Source of the DNA: Lucifuga dentata
Lineage: Eukaryota > Chordata > Actinopteri > Ophidiiformes > Bythitidae
Assembly (NCBI GenBank): GCA_014773175.1
Contig: VXCM01000162.1
Coordinates: 251,237-315,236, forward strand
DNA: 64,000 nucleotides
Direction of reading: 5' to 3'
The first letter of the stretch is position 1. Each line of letters begins with the position of its first letter. Positions 48,301-58,650 of the stretch are shown piece after piece. The notes below the pieces were generated by a model. That model searched no databases. It was not told the DNA's origin and saw only the letters and a list, made by a program, of their open reading frames with translations. A program made the translations under genes and the position numbers.

Positions 48301-51300
48301 AATATAACAATTGCATGTGAACATCTACTCAGATTAAAAAAATTAAAAAAAATCATGACAAGTTTGAACAGTTTTTGCTTGTCTGTATTGTATTATTATA
48401 GCTACAATGACAAATTAATTTCAGTATTGTTCTAGCATCACAGTGATTGTTTAGATCTTTTGCTAAATAATAACAGTTGGTGAGTAAAGGGATTTCTGCA
48501 AAAAAAACAAAACAAAAAAAAAAACAAAACATGATGACTAAACCATTACAGAGACAAATCTCTCTGATCAGCTCCTTAAAGTGCTCATTTTTTAAAATTT
48601 GCTCTCAGGCAAACATGTTTTGCATCCCTCTAAACTTTGGAATGGTGTTTGTTCATATGGAAAATATCCATGATTATTCAAACATACTAAAATATATAAT
48701 GAATGTTCAATTCCTACCAGACAGATTGTTACATGTGACAAACTATGTTACAATCAGAGGCCTCACTGACTCTAACATCAGCTTACTGACCCCATTTACA
48801 CCTAAAATTAAAAATGTGACCTGTAAATAAATATGTTGCTCAGATAAATGCATTTATACCATGTATTACCACACTATCTTAATTTTTAACTAAAAATGAG
48901 ACATGGTAGGTCTGAGAGATTTATAGCTATGAGACAGACTAGATATCATTTGGGATTTCTTGGTCTTCAAGTCTACAATACAGTAAATGATTTTTACAGA
49001 GAGCATATCGCCAACACACAGATTTATTCTGCATGAAAGTGTGAAAAGTAATCCCAGAATAGTACATTATCAACAGAGGTATTGATTAAAAATGATCTCG
49101 ATATTAGATTTTATTGCTATTGTTCAGCACTAGTGTCTTGTCTCATTCTTGATGCACGTACACTTGTGCACACTGAATAAATCCCATAACGATGAAACTG
49201 TCTTTAATAGCCACGGTCAGAACAGCTCAAAATCTATGAATGGAGGACGTTTGCAAAGCAGCATGAATATAAAGGATGTCTGTCTGGAACTCAGACTGGA
49301 ACACAAAGCCCCGTGCTCTATCGCTGTAACACAACAAAGCTTGCTTAGGGCAGTTGCCCTTGCCGCGTCAGCAATCGACAGCATTGAGATATATATAAAC
49401 AAAGCTAATCCCTGCCAGGCTGCCCTGCCTCCACTCACAGCCTGAGCTCTGACACCATGTGTGGACATTTTATCAGATCCCTGAACATGAAAGAACAACC
49501 AACCTACCACTTCATAGTCACAAATTTGTCCAACAACAATGAGGAGCAATCTGCGCCCTTCTACCTTAGATTATAAATAAATCTGATTTAAACCAATTTA
49601 AACAAAGACCCATACTTAAAAAGAAACTGGAAGTGTAGATCAGTATTTATACATTTCCTGTAGGGAAAAACACATTCAAACAAACATAGAATCTTTGGTT
49701 ACGCACAAGTCATTATGTGCATGTTTGTAATGGGAGCAGAATACTGCCTCAAAACTTGTTTTTTCATGTCTGCCACAGGAAAATGTTGCAGCAGGTGTAC
49801 CTGTTACTACTTGATCCAAACAGGTCAGGGGGATGTCATGCTCTCCAAGGAGGTGGTGGGGCAACTGGAACCTCTATGGTGAAAGAAAAAAAAAAGTTTG
49901 ACTTATTGCACTTTATTCTGACAAACGCATTATTGACTAAATGTTGAAAAGGTGGCCTAAAATACTGATAGTGCACAAGAGGCAAGTCTAGGTTTCAGCC
50001 TGATTAAAACTTGTTAATAACCATTCTGTTTATGTTATGCTATCACAAAGAGCAATCAGCCAGTTATGACAGCTGTGTGTGCATGCTACTACCTCATTAA
50101 AGTCTAGACAAGTACCTGTTTAGGTGGGGCATCATGAGAGATGAAGGAGACCTTAAAGTTGGTGCATATCAGCTTCCCCCACATATCATCTTGGCTGCTT
50201 TCAGCATTTAAACATTTCCTCACAAAGTTCACTTCATTAACCACAATCTCCCCTGGTGAAACAGAGGGGAAAAAAAAACATGAGTCAAAAAACCAAACTA
50301 CCACTACAGCTCAAAGAAGAATACAGGAAGTGAAATCAGACATCAGAATGGCAAAGTAAAGACAAGGAAGTGCAGATGACCATAGAGTTTGCTGAAAAGT
50401 AGTACAAGCAGTTCCCCATTCAGACTGAGTCAGTCACATGTTAACAGCAGAACTTGAACTTTGGTATTTCAGTGGCTCTGTGCATAACTTTGTTGCATCC
50501 ATTATATAGATACGCAATTAAACAGCTGGTTTAAGTGCTAAAATCATATCTGAATCATTTTGAGGGCCACCACTGGTGAATCTCAATGTTTAAGCCTATA
50601 AATACTATTCACATACACTTTACTGACAATCATTTTCCAAAATATTAAACTGTGCTTTAGTTTTTGCTTCTTTTTTTTTTTTTTTTTCNTTTTTTTTTTT
50701 TTTTTTCCAAATTGCCTAATCTTTCAAAGTCAAATCTTCAGGTGATATACCCACCTTAAAATTCAACGTTTCACCTACTAACACACACACACACACACAC
50801 ACACACAACTGTAGGCGGCACTGTTGTTTTAATTTCTTGGTAAAAGAAGTCTTCTTGTGGGATGATATTCCCTGGCAAAGACATAATTTTATTCTGTTTT
50901 GCTCCGTGTTGGATTAGTTAAATTAAATTACTTTGACAAAAATGTAGTAGACGTCCTGGTCACGGTGATGATTACCCATCTTAAGCGCGTTCCAAGTCTC
51001 TACAAGTTCATTTTTTACAGCGTACTGGAACGAGCTGAAGCCATTGGCAGTCTGAAGGGCAGGGAAAAAAATCATTTTTAAATTTACTGTTCCAGTAGCA
51101 TGTTTTGGAAAATGGTTAGCAGTAATGCAACATGCATGCAAGTTGTATATATTGGGCTCAGACATGAAAAATCATTGATATGCTCCTTTAACACAGCTGG
51201 AGATACTTTACTCCAGGTTACTGTCAGGTAGTTAGATGCCAAAAGGAACCGCACATCTAAAGATTCTGCCACTGTGAGCAGAGGGGCAATTCCCTTCAGC

Positions 51301-54300
51301 TCAGCTACATGTCTCTGGACAAGGTTGAATTCAGTTTGAGGCTAATACCGCAGCTTTTCATACGATGTATTCTTTGTACTAACATGACCCTTGTCCATGG
51401 ATTACAAAATGATTAATGTATAGACAAGAATGATGCTATAAAATGTTTCCCCAATAAAAGTTGGGAATTGGAACAACCAGGGTGGAGTCCACAAAGTCAC
51501 TTCAAAACCTCAGTCGAGGAAGTAGACAGAGATTTTACAGTAAATTTAGAAGAAGAGGCTGATCAGAAAATCCCGTTTGGCTACATACTAACACAGTAGT
51601 ACACAGCCGCTAAAATGTTAATAATTTAAAATGTTTGAGGCCACAGAATTAAAAACTAAAATGCTCAATAATTTGGAATTCATCTTTTCATCAATATTCC
51701 ATACTAGCCATCATTTTTGAGCTGCTATTCCTCATTCTTGGTGCTTTAAAATAGTTTTCTCTGGCGTAAGAACCAAATGGCCAGAGATGAGAGATGGTTA
51801 CAACATGAGGACAGGAAGGAATTGTGCTACAGACCATGTTTAGCCTGAAGCTTCTACTCATGCAAATAACAGTGGCAGCACCATGACTCTAAATCTCCAT
51901 GAAAGGGTGTAGTCACACTACAAAGACACAAGGAAACTACGACAGAAAATCCTACTGTTAGAACAACCTCATTTGCAATGTGAAATCTACAACGATTAAA
52001 AATGATTCCATTACTTGATCAACAGAAAATGTAATAGATTGTAGTGCTGATTAATAATAAGAATATCATGAAGAATGCCAAACTTTTACAGCTTTTGGTG
52101 TTCCCATTTAATTACTTTACCATATTTCACACATTATTTTAAAACAATACAACTGCAAGCAGCAAGTACTAATGCCACAAAACCCACATGCATGTATTCA
52201 AGCATACTATACACAAAAAATGTCCTGTACCTCAGAGTGTTTTTGGTCCCATTTTGAATTTTGATTGAACCTTAAGCATGTATAGAATTTTGACATTTGG
52301 TATAAACCACCAAGACACACAATTGGCCTCAGCGGTGCCTCTTATAAGCTCATGTAAAAATAACCACTGCAGAAATGTTTGTTAAAGAGCACGTCTCGTT
52401 GATCACACTAAAATATTTGAGTTGTGAACTGTCCGAGAGGTGGTGTGATGTGGACAGGCAGATGAGCTGAACTATGAGGAAGAATGACTTATGTGGCTTT
52501 CACTGCATAGCCCAAGTGGCACTCGACTCCATCAGTTATTCGCTGACAATAGTGCTATGTAGGCGAATGGCCAATATACTAATTACTCCTGAACCTTTGT
52601 GTAAAATCTGCTGGTTCATGCTATTCATTATGCTGTAAAATTTAGAACGAGCGCAATTCTTCATCCAGTTTTTAATCTGAAAACTTATTCTACCCTAAAT
52701 GATAAACAAAACTGGAGTATAGAAAGATACTGAAATGAGATACTTTGCCTGAAAGATACAGGCAAATCAGGTAAGAGGATGAAGACCACGTGTACAGGGA
52801 GAAAGAGTTACACACAAGAAGAGCAAAACAAGGATCTTCAGAAAGCAAAAGTGGAAGTGGAAAAGAGAAGAGGATCTGCTCAGGAGCAAAGATGGGCACA
52901 ATTATATTAAAATTCTATAAAAAGGAACAGAAATTGTAATGAGTTGTACAGACATTTTTCCCCGATGTCTGTTTTTTTAATGCTAATTTCTACTGACATT
53001 TACAATTTTTATCTTTTGCAATAGCAACTCTTTAAAAATCATATTCCTCATTATTTGAGTCCAATGTATCTAACTCATTTTGGATCTTATATACAATATG
53101 TAATTACTACATGGGCAGAAATGATGCCAGTCAGCGAAAGTTGAGCGTTGGAAATTAAAGGTCACAGCCAATCAGGCTTTGGGGATTATTTATTTGTACT
53201 TATTTATTTGTTTGAGACAGACTGACAAAAGGTTTTGTCTGGTCTGAAATGTTCTAGTGAGCCCAGACTGCTTGAAGACTGCTAACTGCAGAAAAAACAG
53301 AATGACTCCATTAACAAAAAAAAAAAAAAAAAAAANAAAAAAAAAAAAAAAAAAAAGCCTTCACCAACCTTTCCACACTAAATCTATAGACTTAGAGATA
53401 AATTTTAGATTAGAACCAAGCAACAGCAAAGGAGTTTAACAGGAAATGTAACTCGCAGTGTTACAAAAAGGGAAGTAAAGTGGTTCTACTTCAGAGGCTT
53501 TATCCTACAACTTAGAATTAATGGCCAGAGCTTTCCAAACACCATAATTTGACAGTACACTGGACCAACGTTTGTTTAAAGAAATTTCAGTCTTACAACA
53601 CTATTGTTGAACCAACCAATAATCATTTGAGACAATCTGTTCTAACGCCTTGCAGAAGCAGTTACAGGAAGCTGGCTTTCAAATTTGACATTGAAGGTTT
53701 ATCTAATTTCAGAAAGCTAGAAATATGAGTAACAAGACACCACGCATGCTCTGTTATTTATACTGTATATATATTTTATACTTTATACTGTATATATATT
53801 TTATTCACATACAGTTAAAACTATGATTTCTTTTTCTTGGATTTTTGTCAAGTACAGGAATCTCATTCATTTAAAATTTGATTACAACCACCAAACCACT
53901 GGATCACACCAAACCAAATAAGCTGCATATACTATCCTATCCCACATTTTGGGGGTATTACAGAAAATAAACTCACCTGGAAGCAACCTGGGCTCCAACT
54001 TTTTAATAGGTGTTTGAATAGTTTTCTTCACATCAGTCTAAAGAGAAAACAGAAACAATAACTGGGTTAGAGGAAGACTGACTATTCGGATAGTTGATTG
54101 ATAGCTTATTGGAGGAGGGGCAAGGCGTAGAAAATTCTTACTGAAATGCAGTGACTCTTGCTAAACCTGGAAAGACACCATAAAATCTTAACTATTGGCA
54201 ACTTTAGAACTGATAAAAAAAAGACTTAATTCCCAAGACTCTGTTGTCAGATCACTGGATTGAACATCAACAGGGTCTGTGATTTGTTTTTGATGACTTT

Positions 54301-55723
54301 AAATTGCATCAACAGTTACATCACAGAAGTGATAACTGGTGCAACGCTGCTCTATTTACAAAATTAGATGGAACCACTGCTGACCATAAACTGTCATGCC
54401 TGGTTTAGAATGTCAAAGGCAAATGACTAAGTTGCAAGATGCAGTTTCTGTGTAAAACTGGTTTTGTTCACAGAAGTTAATAATCAAACACAGTTCTGGT
54501 AAACACTGTAAAAGTAACTATATGCAGTCATTGATGCTACTTGCAGCTTGAGGGTAAATAAAAATGATGAGAGCATATTTTCTTAGGTAAGTAATGGGCT
54601 GGAGCTTCCCAGGTTACAACCTCACCTCCCCTCATAAAATATAAAGTTGACTCAATATGGCTGGAATGAAGGAATAAAAGTGATCAGTGTCAAGATTTGA
54701 CATGTTTGAAAAATGAAGGAATGACATCCAAATAATCACCATATTTCAAAAACCATAAGTTCAATTACAAAAATATTTGAACTGAGTGAGATAAGGCTTT
54801 TCTGAACTCATTGATGCATTTTACATACTCTGAAGATTAAGGGAAAATCATGAAAAAATACATGAAAAATGGATGTGGAAGAAACCGTCTGGAGGCTTTT
54901 AAATGGACGCTTGAAGTGGGTCAGTTTGTACTTGAAGGCGCAAATCTCAGATACTATAAATCTGAACGTTTAAATGTTTACATTTCCTGAAAGAGGAGAT
55001 TTCCTATGTTTTGATGTCTTAATTATTTATAAAGAGACAAAGCTGTTAAAGATATTAAGTTTTGTTTGCTTAAAAAGCCACCAGCTGAACTTGAGCATGG
55101 GGCTCTCAGCCAATCCAGACTGCTTTTGTTTAATGCTTTGCTTAAAAAAAGAAAAAATTAAAAACCCCCAAATTATTCAATTTATATGAAACGGAGAACA
55201 ATAGCAAATCCTGACTTTTGAGAAGATGGAACTAGCAAATGCTTGGAATATTTACTTAATCAATAAATAAAACTATTAATCGATTTTTACTATTATTCTG
55301 AATTATTTTCTGTCGACTGACTAACATATTATTTGCTTTTCCACTATTTTTCTTCTGTGTTTTCCAGACATACTAAAACCAAACCTACATTGAACCTTAC
55401 GCTGACACTGAAAACGAAGACAGAATACATATATATGCAATGTATTTTTTTAAATATATCAACAGAAATAATGCAATGAAAATACTAAACGACTCCCAAC
55501 ACTAATCCTGCCTACATGTCAAGTTTATCAACGTTTGTTCCCACAGCACACGCATAACTTCAGCCTTAAATTAATTCCAGAAATACTTAAACGCTGTGTC
55601 GCACCATGCAATGTTTAAAAAAAAAAAAATAGATGTTGCTGTTACCAATCATAAATAAATACATACCTGTATAGGAGGAAGATAAGATTTAAAAGTTGGC
55701 TTCTGGGATTTCACAGAAAACAT
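38713..55723 (-). CDS. mtmr10: mtmr10: myotubularin-related protein 10 (pseudophosphatase), 16 coding exons
   Basis: Exons in transcript order: 55667-55723, 53977-54037, 50116-50252, 49801-49873, 47717-47859, 45573-45666, 45295-45442, 44309-44396, 43002-43096, 42494-42624, 42267-42336, 41671-41741, 41023-41195, 40752-40922, 39572-39754 and 38713-39333. All junctions are GT-AG and in phase, giving 2316 nt and 771 residues (human MTMR10 is about 777, from memory). The N-terminus MFSVKSQKPTFKSYLPP and the C-terminus KFLNGAKIWLSAETLANE match MTMR10. Domains: PH-GRAM (about 35-190), myotubularin phosphatase-like domain (about 200-560), then a C-terminal region with a probable coiled coil (about 665-688). 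Active myotubularins dephosphorylate PI3P and PI(3,5)P2 through CSDGWDRT; the aligned residues here are acidic (EEEDRDLN, about 390-397), so no catalysis is expected. Inactive members act by pairing with active ones. The gene is intact apart from a contig-join duplication in intron 14. Confidence 0.95.
39572..39754 (-). CDS. mtmr10: mtmr10 coding exon 15
   Basis: It encodes EFAKNKGILVSEEQLLYFPP and VWEWSQQFSIKDQTLFNNPM through TFRRLK. It ends at AAAG|GTAAAT in phase 0. Confidence 0.94.
40194..40308. repeat. 57-bp direct duplication around a single N (assembly join)
   Basis: 40194-40250 and 40252-40308 are identical with N at 40251, in mtmr10 intron 14. Treat as one copy. Confidence 0.9.
40752..40922 (-). 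CDS. mtmr10: mtmr10 coding exon 14
   Basis: It encodes SPLFTLFLDCVWQMMNQYPA and AFEFTEIYLTVLSDSMWIPV, continuing to FLFNSSKQRAEHLM. QYP.AFEF.E.YL is a strong myotubularin signature. Donor ATG|GTGAGG, phase 0. Confidence 0.95.
41023..41195 (-). CDS. mtmr10: mtmr10 coding exon 13 (dead catalytic loop)
   Basis: It encodes EEEDRDLNCVVSSLVQLMLD, then PHYRSLTGFQSLVQKEWVMS and GHRFLDRC. In active relatives the first part reads CSDGWDRT; the nucleophile Cys and the loop Arg arrangement are absent. Donor GAG|GTATTC, phase 0. Confidence 0.95.
41671..41741 (-). CDS. mtmr10: mtmr10 coding exon 12
   Basis: It completes an Arg codon and encodes AFLKYSAEIVYLLDGKNASV and ILQ, ending just before the dead catalytic loop. 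Donor CAAG|GTACAT, phase 1. Confidence 0.94.
42267..42336 (-). CDS. mtmr10: mtmr10 coding exon 11
   Basis: It encodes DPFEESEERWLSSIESSRWL then EYV, ending in phase 2 with donor TTCG|GTATGT. Too short to appear as a free-standing ORF, but an exact family match in phase. Confidence 0.92.
42494..42624 (-). CDS. mtmr10: mtmr10 coding exon 10
   Basis: It completes an Arg codon and encodes IWTAITKSHPQHGEVIRSDV and NKILPNIQEIQGAFVKMRQI..., ending in phase 1 at ACAG|GTGAGC. Confidence 0.94.
43002..43096 (-). CDS. mtmr10: mtmr10 coding exon 9
   Basis: It encodes LWCWNHPSGSALIRMASLQQ and SDPLQQRKVDQ. The P/LWCW.H..GSALIRM segment is the usual myotubularin core block. Phase 2 end. Confidence 0.94.
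43187..43900 (-). repeat. Probable 3' end of a LINE-type retrotransposon
   Basis: Read on the minus strand the sequence ends in an ATAAATGAAATGAAATG tail near 43250, preceded by GCAGG/CTCCTT motifs that I associate with fish non-LTR retrotransposon 3' ends. The rest is decayed with no ORF. It lies in mtmr10 intron 8. The family assignment is from memory and uncertain. Confidence 0.35.
44309..44396 (-). CDS. mtmr10: mtmr10 coding exon 8
   Basis: It encodes LPEYFVVPVSLADQDLKQYS and CVFTDKRIP. LPEY.VVP..L.D.DL is a family block. Donor CCT|GTGAGT, phase 0. Confidence 0.93.
45295..45442 (-). CDS. mtmr10: mtmr10 coding exon 7
   Basis: It encodes TPLFDCPSDWDREIKRTGAS and EWRVCSINESYTISP. The SDWDREIKRTG block opens the myotubularin-like domain. 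Donor GAG|GTGTTA, phase 2. Confidence 0.94.
45573..45666 (-). CDS. mtmr10: mtmr10 coding exon 6 (end of PH-GRAM)
   Basis: It encodes VCLAIAHYSHPADLQLLFGF and EYQARRYYGSS, ending in phase 1 with donor TTCAG|GTAACA. It is shorter than the human linker, which carries a Gly run here (from memory). Confidence 0.92.
47717..47859 (-). CDS. mtmr10: mtmr10 coding exon 5 (PH-GRAM)
   Basis: It completes a split Val codon and encodes KKKVLGSNQKLKFNPTELIL and YCKDLRIVRF..., ending AKK|GTGAGC in phase 0. Confidence 0.95.
49801..49873 (-). CDS. mtmr10: mtmr10 coding exon 4
   Basis: It encodes RFQLPHHLLGEHDIPLTCLD then QVVT, ending in phase 1 with donor ACAG|GTACAC. The LLGEHD.PLTC block is characteristic of MTMR10. 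Confidence 0.94.
50116..50252 (-). CDS. mtmr10: mtmr10 coding exon 3 (start of PH-GRAM)
   Basis: It encodes GEIVVNEVNFVRKC... to APPKQ, the first strands of the PH-GRAM lipid/protein-binding domain. The acceptor is TTTCACCAG and the donor CAG|GTACTT. Confidence 0.94.
50559..51191. mobile_element. Long-TIR miniature DNA transposon, family copy 4, opposite orientation
   Basis: The right end reads GATATGCTCCT then TTAA (51188-51191). The left end (AGGGCCACCACTGG) is decayed and its TTAA is lost. The family marker appears reversed near 51040-51056, so the copy is inverted relative to the others. It contains a CA microsatellite and a contig-join N at 50689, and sits in mtmr10 intron 2. Confidence 0.65.
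50780..50808. repeat. (CA)n microsatellite inside transposon copy 4
   Basis: About 14 CA units within the element in mtmr10 intron 2; absent from the other copies, so it expanded after insertion. Confidence 0.9.
53977..54037 (-). CDS. mtmr10: mtmr10 coding exon 2
   Basis: It encodes TDVKKTIQTPIKKLEPRLLP, ends in phase 1 with donor CCAG|GTGAGT, and leads into the PH-GRAM domain. Confidence 0.92.
55667..55723 (-). CDS. mtmr10: mtmr10 coding exon 1
   Basis: It encodes MFSVKSQKPTFKSYLPPIQ with donor ATACAG|GTATGT. It is the first in-frame ATG and matches the family start (MFS.K...PTF.SYL). Confidence 0.92.
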
Positions 55724-56260
55724 TGTTTATGTTCGCCCTGCCAGGGATGTTTCTAAACGGACGACTGGCTAGCGCTGGCTGCTGCCAATAGAAAAAAACA
55801 CAACCCAGAGAAGGCTGAGGAAAGTTCAGGTCAGCCTTGAGCTTAGCTGGGTAAAACTAAGCCGTCTGTGTGTGAAATATTTATTCAGACAGTCTGGGCG
55901 AGTGACGACATTCCTCCATTTCGATAAGCACACGGGTAGCAGATGACACAAGCTGGCTGACAAAGTTGACAGAACTTAACGATGAGACGTCGGTGTTAGC
56001 TTAGTTAGCTAGCTAGCATAAAGTAATTACATGAACTTTATAACAAAATAAAAAAAAAAAACCGTCGTCACGCAAACACCTGACTACTTCGAGGTTCCTG
56101 TTGCATGCCTACATTTTCTTTCCACCTGTTACAGTAATCCCGACGGTGACTTCCTCAAAGAGTGATTAATTCAGCCAAACGCAGTTCCCGATGCTGATGA
56201 GGATTAACGGCCATGTTTATGTAAATCGAAGTCCCGCCCCACTTCCGCGCTAACTAAACT
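55724..56260 (-). promoter_or_regulatory. mtmr10: mtmr10 5' UTR and promoter
   Basis: The region upstream of the start has an inverted CCAAT box (ATTGG on the minus strand near 55785-55789), a GC-rich block with an ETS-like CACTTCCG and a CCCGCCCC Sp1-type site at about 56230-56247, and no TATA box at a plausible distance. No upstream splice site was needed, since the ATG exon reads straight into this DNA. Confidence 0.4.
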
Positions 56261-56420
56261 ACTAGCATCTAGTTTAGCTAATTTCTTTAAACGGTCGTTA
56301 TGAAAAAATGAGACACTGTTGCATTTTGTCCTTCTTCTGTGCTAAACTGACACTTGTAAAAGCTAAACTCCAAACACCTCTCCGTTTTAAAAAGTACTTT
56401 TATTTTGTTAGCATTCAAGA

Positions 56421-56480
56421 ACTACAGGTCCCATCAGGCTTTGAGCGTCCAGAACATCAACAGCGTTTCCGCTCAAGATG
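56421..56480 (+). promoter_or_regulatory. ZNF143/STAF-like site upstream of a short plus-strand ORF
   Basis: The sequence AACTACAGGTCCCATCAGGC (56420-56439) fits the ZNF143 consensus ACTACA-nn-TCCCA-nn-A-GC. About 40 bases further an ATG at 56478 opens MYVQNLSKSEYLN before running into AT-rich, non-coding-looking sequence with only a weak donor. It may instead belong to the mtmr10 bidirectional promoter. Confidence 0.3.
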
Positions 56481-57071
56481 TACGTGCAGAACCTGTCCAA
56501 GTCTGAATATCTGAATGTTAAAAAAATATATAAAATATATATATATGCAACTTTAGTAAGGTGGATGTTGAAAACCTTTGCCTTTTTATGTTTTTTATGT
56601 TCAAAAGTTTGCCTTGTAGGTTGCCTATATCACAGCCATCCAAATTGGAAAAAACTCGGTTTATTTATTGGTTGTATAAAAGTCAGGCGTGAAGATATAT
56701 CCTCCAGCCTGTGACATCTATAAATTTAGATGTGGATTGAATTTGACTGTTTAACATTAGGATTTGGGGCACTTAGTTTTGTAGTTCACTGTAGGTTTTG
56801 GTATTTGTACCTACTTTGTAGCTTAGCATCTTATTACACTTGGTAATTCTGTAATTGCTACTTTGTGTAGTTTTATTAATGAAATATGTTCTTCCTGGCT
56901 CCTTAAAATGTTTGATTTGTGTTGAATAGAATAAAAATTATAATCATGGGGAAAAAATCAATAAAACATATGAGCAGGTCTACAAAAACTCTGTTGGTTA
57001 TGCTTATTATGTAAAAAGCAAAGACATTAATTTTTTTTATAAAAATGGAGATGAATGAAACATCAATTTCA

Positions 57072-57073
<2 letters not shown>

Positions 57074-57116
<43 letters not shown>
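57074..57116. repeat. (CT)n microsatellite
   Basis: About 20 CT units with one CTGT interruption, just downstream (minus strand) of the unrecognised terminal exon. Confidence 0.95.
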
Positions 57117-57238
57117 TTGAGAGCATGGAATAACAGCATATAAGTTTCAGTCCAGCAGAGAGAGCTGTTCACCCAAATATGTCTCCCCAACACAAACATA
57201 CTTGTGTAGTGCACTCAGAAGGAAGCCTGTTAGACAGG

Positions 57239-57337
57239 TTACACCCAGAGTGTCCTGACATCATCAAGGCGAGCTTCACTCAGACTGGAGACTCTGATGT
57301 GGATACCAGTGCCACCCATGTACTTCAAAAGTCTACC
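57239..57337 (-). CDS. Probable terminal coding exon of an unrecognised minus-strand gene (partial)
   Basis: On the minus strand a good acceptor (TCTCTTTATTGCAG) is followed in phase 0 by 32 codons starting GRLLKYMGGTGIHIRVSSLS and ending in LDDVRTLWV, then TAA at 57239-57241. Composition and codon pattern look coding, and a minus-strand AATAAA at 56872-56877 could end a 3' UTR of about 370 bases. I cannot name the family and found no convincing upstream exon before the window edge. TRPM1 occupies this position beside MTMR10 in human, but the peptide is not one I recognise from TRPM1. It could also be chance. Confidence 0.4.
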   Translation of the reverse strand, partial: GRLLKYMGGTGIHIRVSSLSEARLDDVRTLWV

Positions 57338-58319
57338 CTGCAATAAAGAGACCTTGAGTTGCATTTTTATTTGTCTGACTGGGGAGTGGGGTTAGACAGT
57401 AATTAAGCAAATAGGCAAACAGTTTATGTAATTTATACTGTAATGAGGTTCACTTACTTTAAACATATGAGGTATAAAGTAATTAAAATAAATAATATAA
57501 TAATAATATATAAAGTAATTTTTAATTAATTGGGATTTCATTTGACATAAAAAAACAAAACAAAAAAAAAAAAAAAAANAAAAAAAAAAAAAAAAACATG
57601 ACAGACATTATAGTGCCAAAATATGCTGACTTTGCATTAAGAGAATACAGCAGCAACAATAAATGAAATGCAACCAAAAACAGCGAGGCTTCTTACTAAA
57701 ACATAATCAACTTCACAGAGGAAATAAAAAGGTCTCAAATAAATCCCTGCACGGTTCTCTCTTCATTTCAGTAAAATAAAAAAAAAGGCCCCCCCCCGGC
57801 CACTGTTTGAGAATTTATTCTAATTCAGAAGCAACAGATAATTTTCACGACGCCAATTTGACTTGTCAATGCAGGAAAAGCACAGGAGTAATTAATCAGG
57901 CTCGGTTCCATTAAGTTGTGTCGGGAAGTCATGCCGGTGAGCCAGTACGCATATTATCGGAACCCTGAACCTGACACGCCTAAATGGAACGCGGCCATAA
58001 TTAACGTTATTAATTTCACTCATGCCTTTCTTGCATTGATAGTTTAAAATGTCTATCGCGAAAGGTAGCTATAAATAGCTCATATTACAGGGTTTTCACA
58101 GCTTGCGTTATTTTTGGGATACGCTGAACTCCACAGAAGCGAGAAGAAAAAAAAAAAAAAAAAAAANAAAAAAAAAAAAAAAAAAAGAAAACGCTTAACT
58201 TCATCAAGAAATCAAGAACTTCAGATTTAAGAAAGATGTGATGGCAACCTCTCACAGCTGCGCATGCCCAGTTATTTCTCCAGCGAAGTTCTAATGAATA
58301 TTTAAACATGTCCCGGTTT

Positions 58320-58650
58320 GGCGTCCTTTGATTGGAGCCTGTGTCCGTGCTTCCTGTGTGATGTTTTTCAGGCTGCTGCTGCTCCGTAAAATCCCTCAAC
58401 AGGCTGTGACCATAATCCTCCTCTGTCAGCGGAGTCCACTGATCGGTGAGAAGAATGGACGGAGCACAGCGCTGAAGAGGGGCATCCATACCTCCAGGAT
58501 TATTTTATGCAGATTTGGATTTTGTCCTTTGGTTTTAAATTAGCTAGACGTCTAGGAAACAGTGGTAACTTCACTGAGCTTCGCACTTTTACGGAATCAC
58601 CCGGAATACGAGAGACTACTGCTGTTTTGTTTAAAGGCAGAGGATGGTGA
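58320..58650 (+). promoter_or_regulatory. Candidate plus-strand promoter and first exon ending in ATG|GTGAGT
   Basis: An inverted CCAAT box (GATTGG, near 58330) is followed by about 300 bases of CG-containing sequence ending in GGCAGAGGATG|GTGAGTG, a strong donor directly after an ATG at 58644-58646. No convincing second exon was found downstream, so this may be a non-coding transcript or a gene with a long first intron. Confidence 0.3.

Noticed and set aside
53750..53805. Tandem copy of a TATACTGTATATATATTTTA unit
   Set aside because: Simple AT-rich duplication in mtmr10 intron 2 with no further structure.
58085..58489. 134-codon minus-strand ORF
   Set aside because: Crosses a poly-A contig join at 58167 and overlaps a promoter-like region; no family match.
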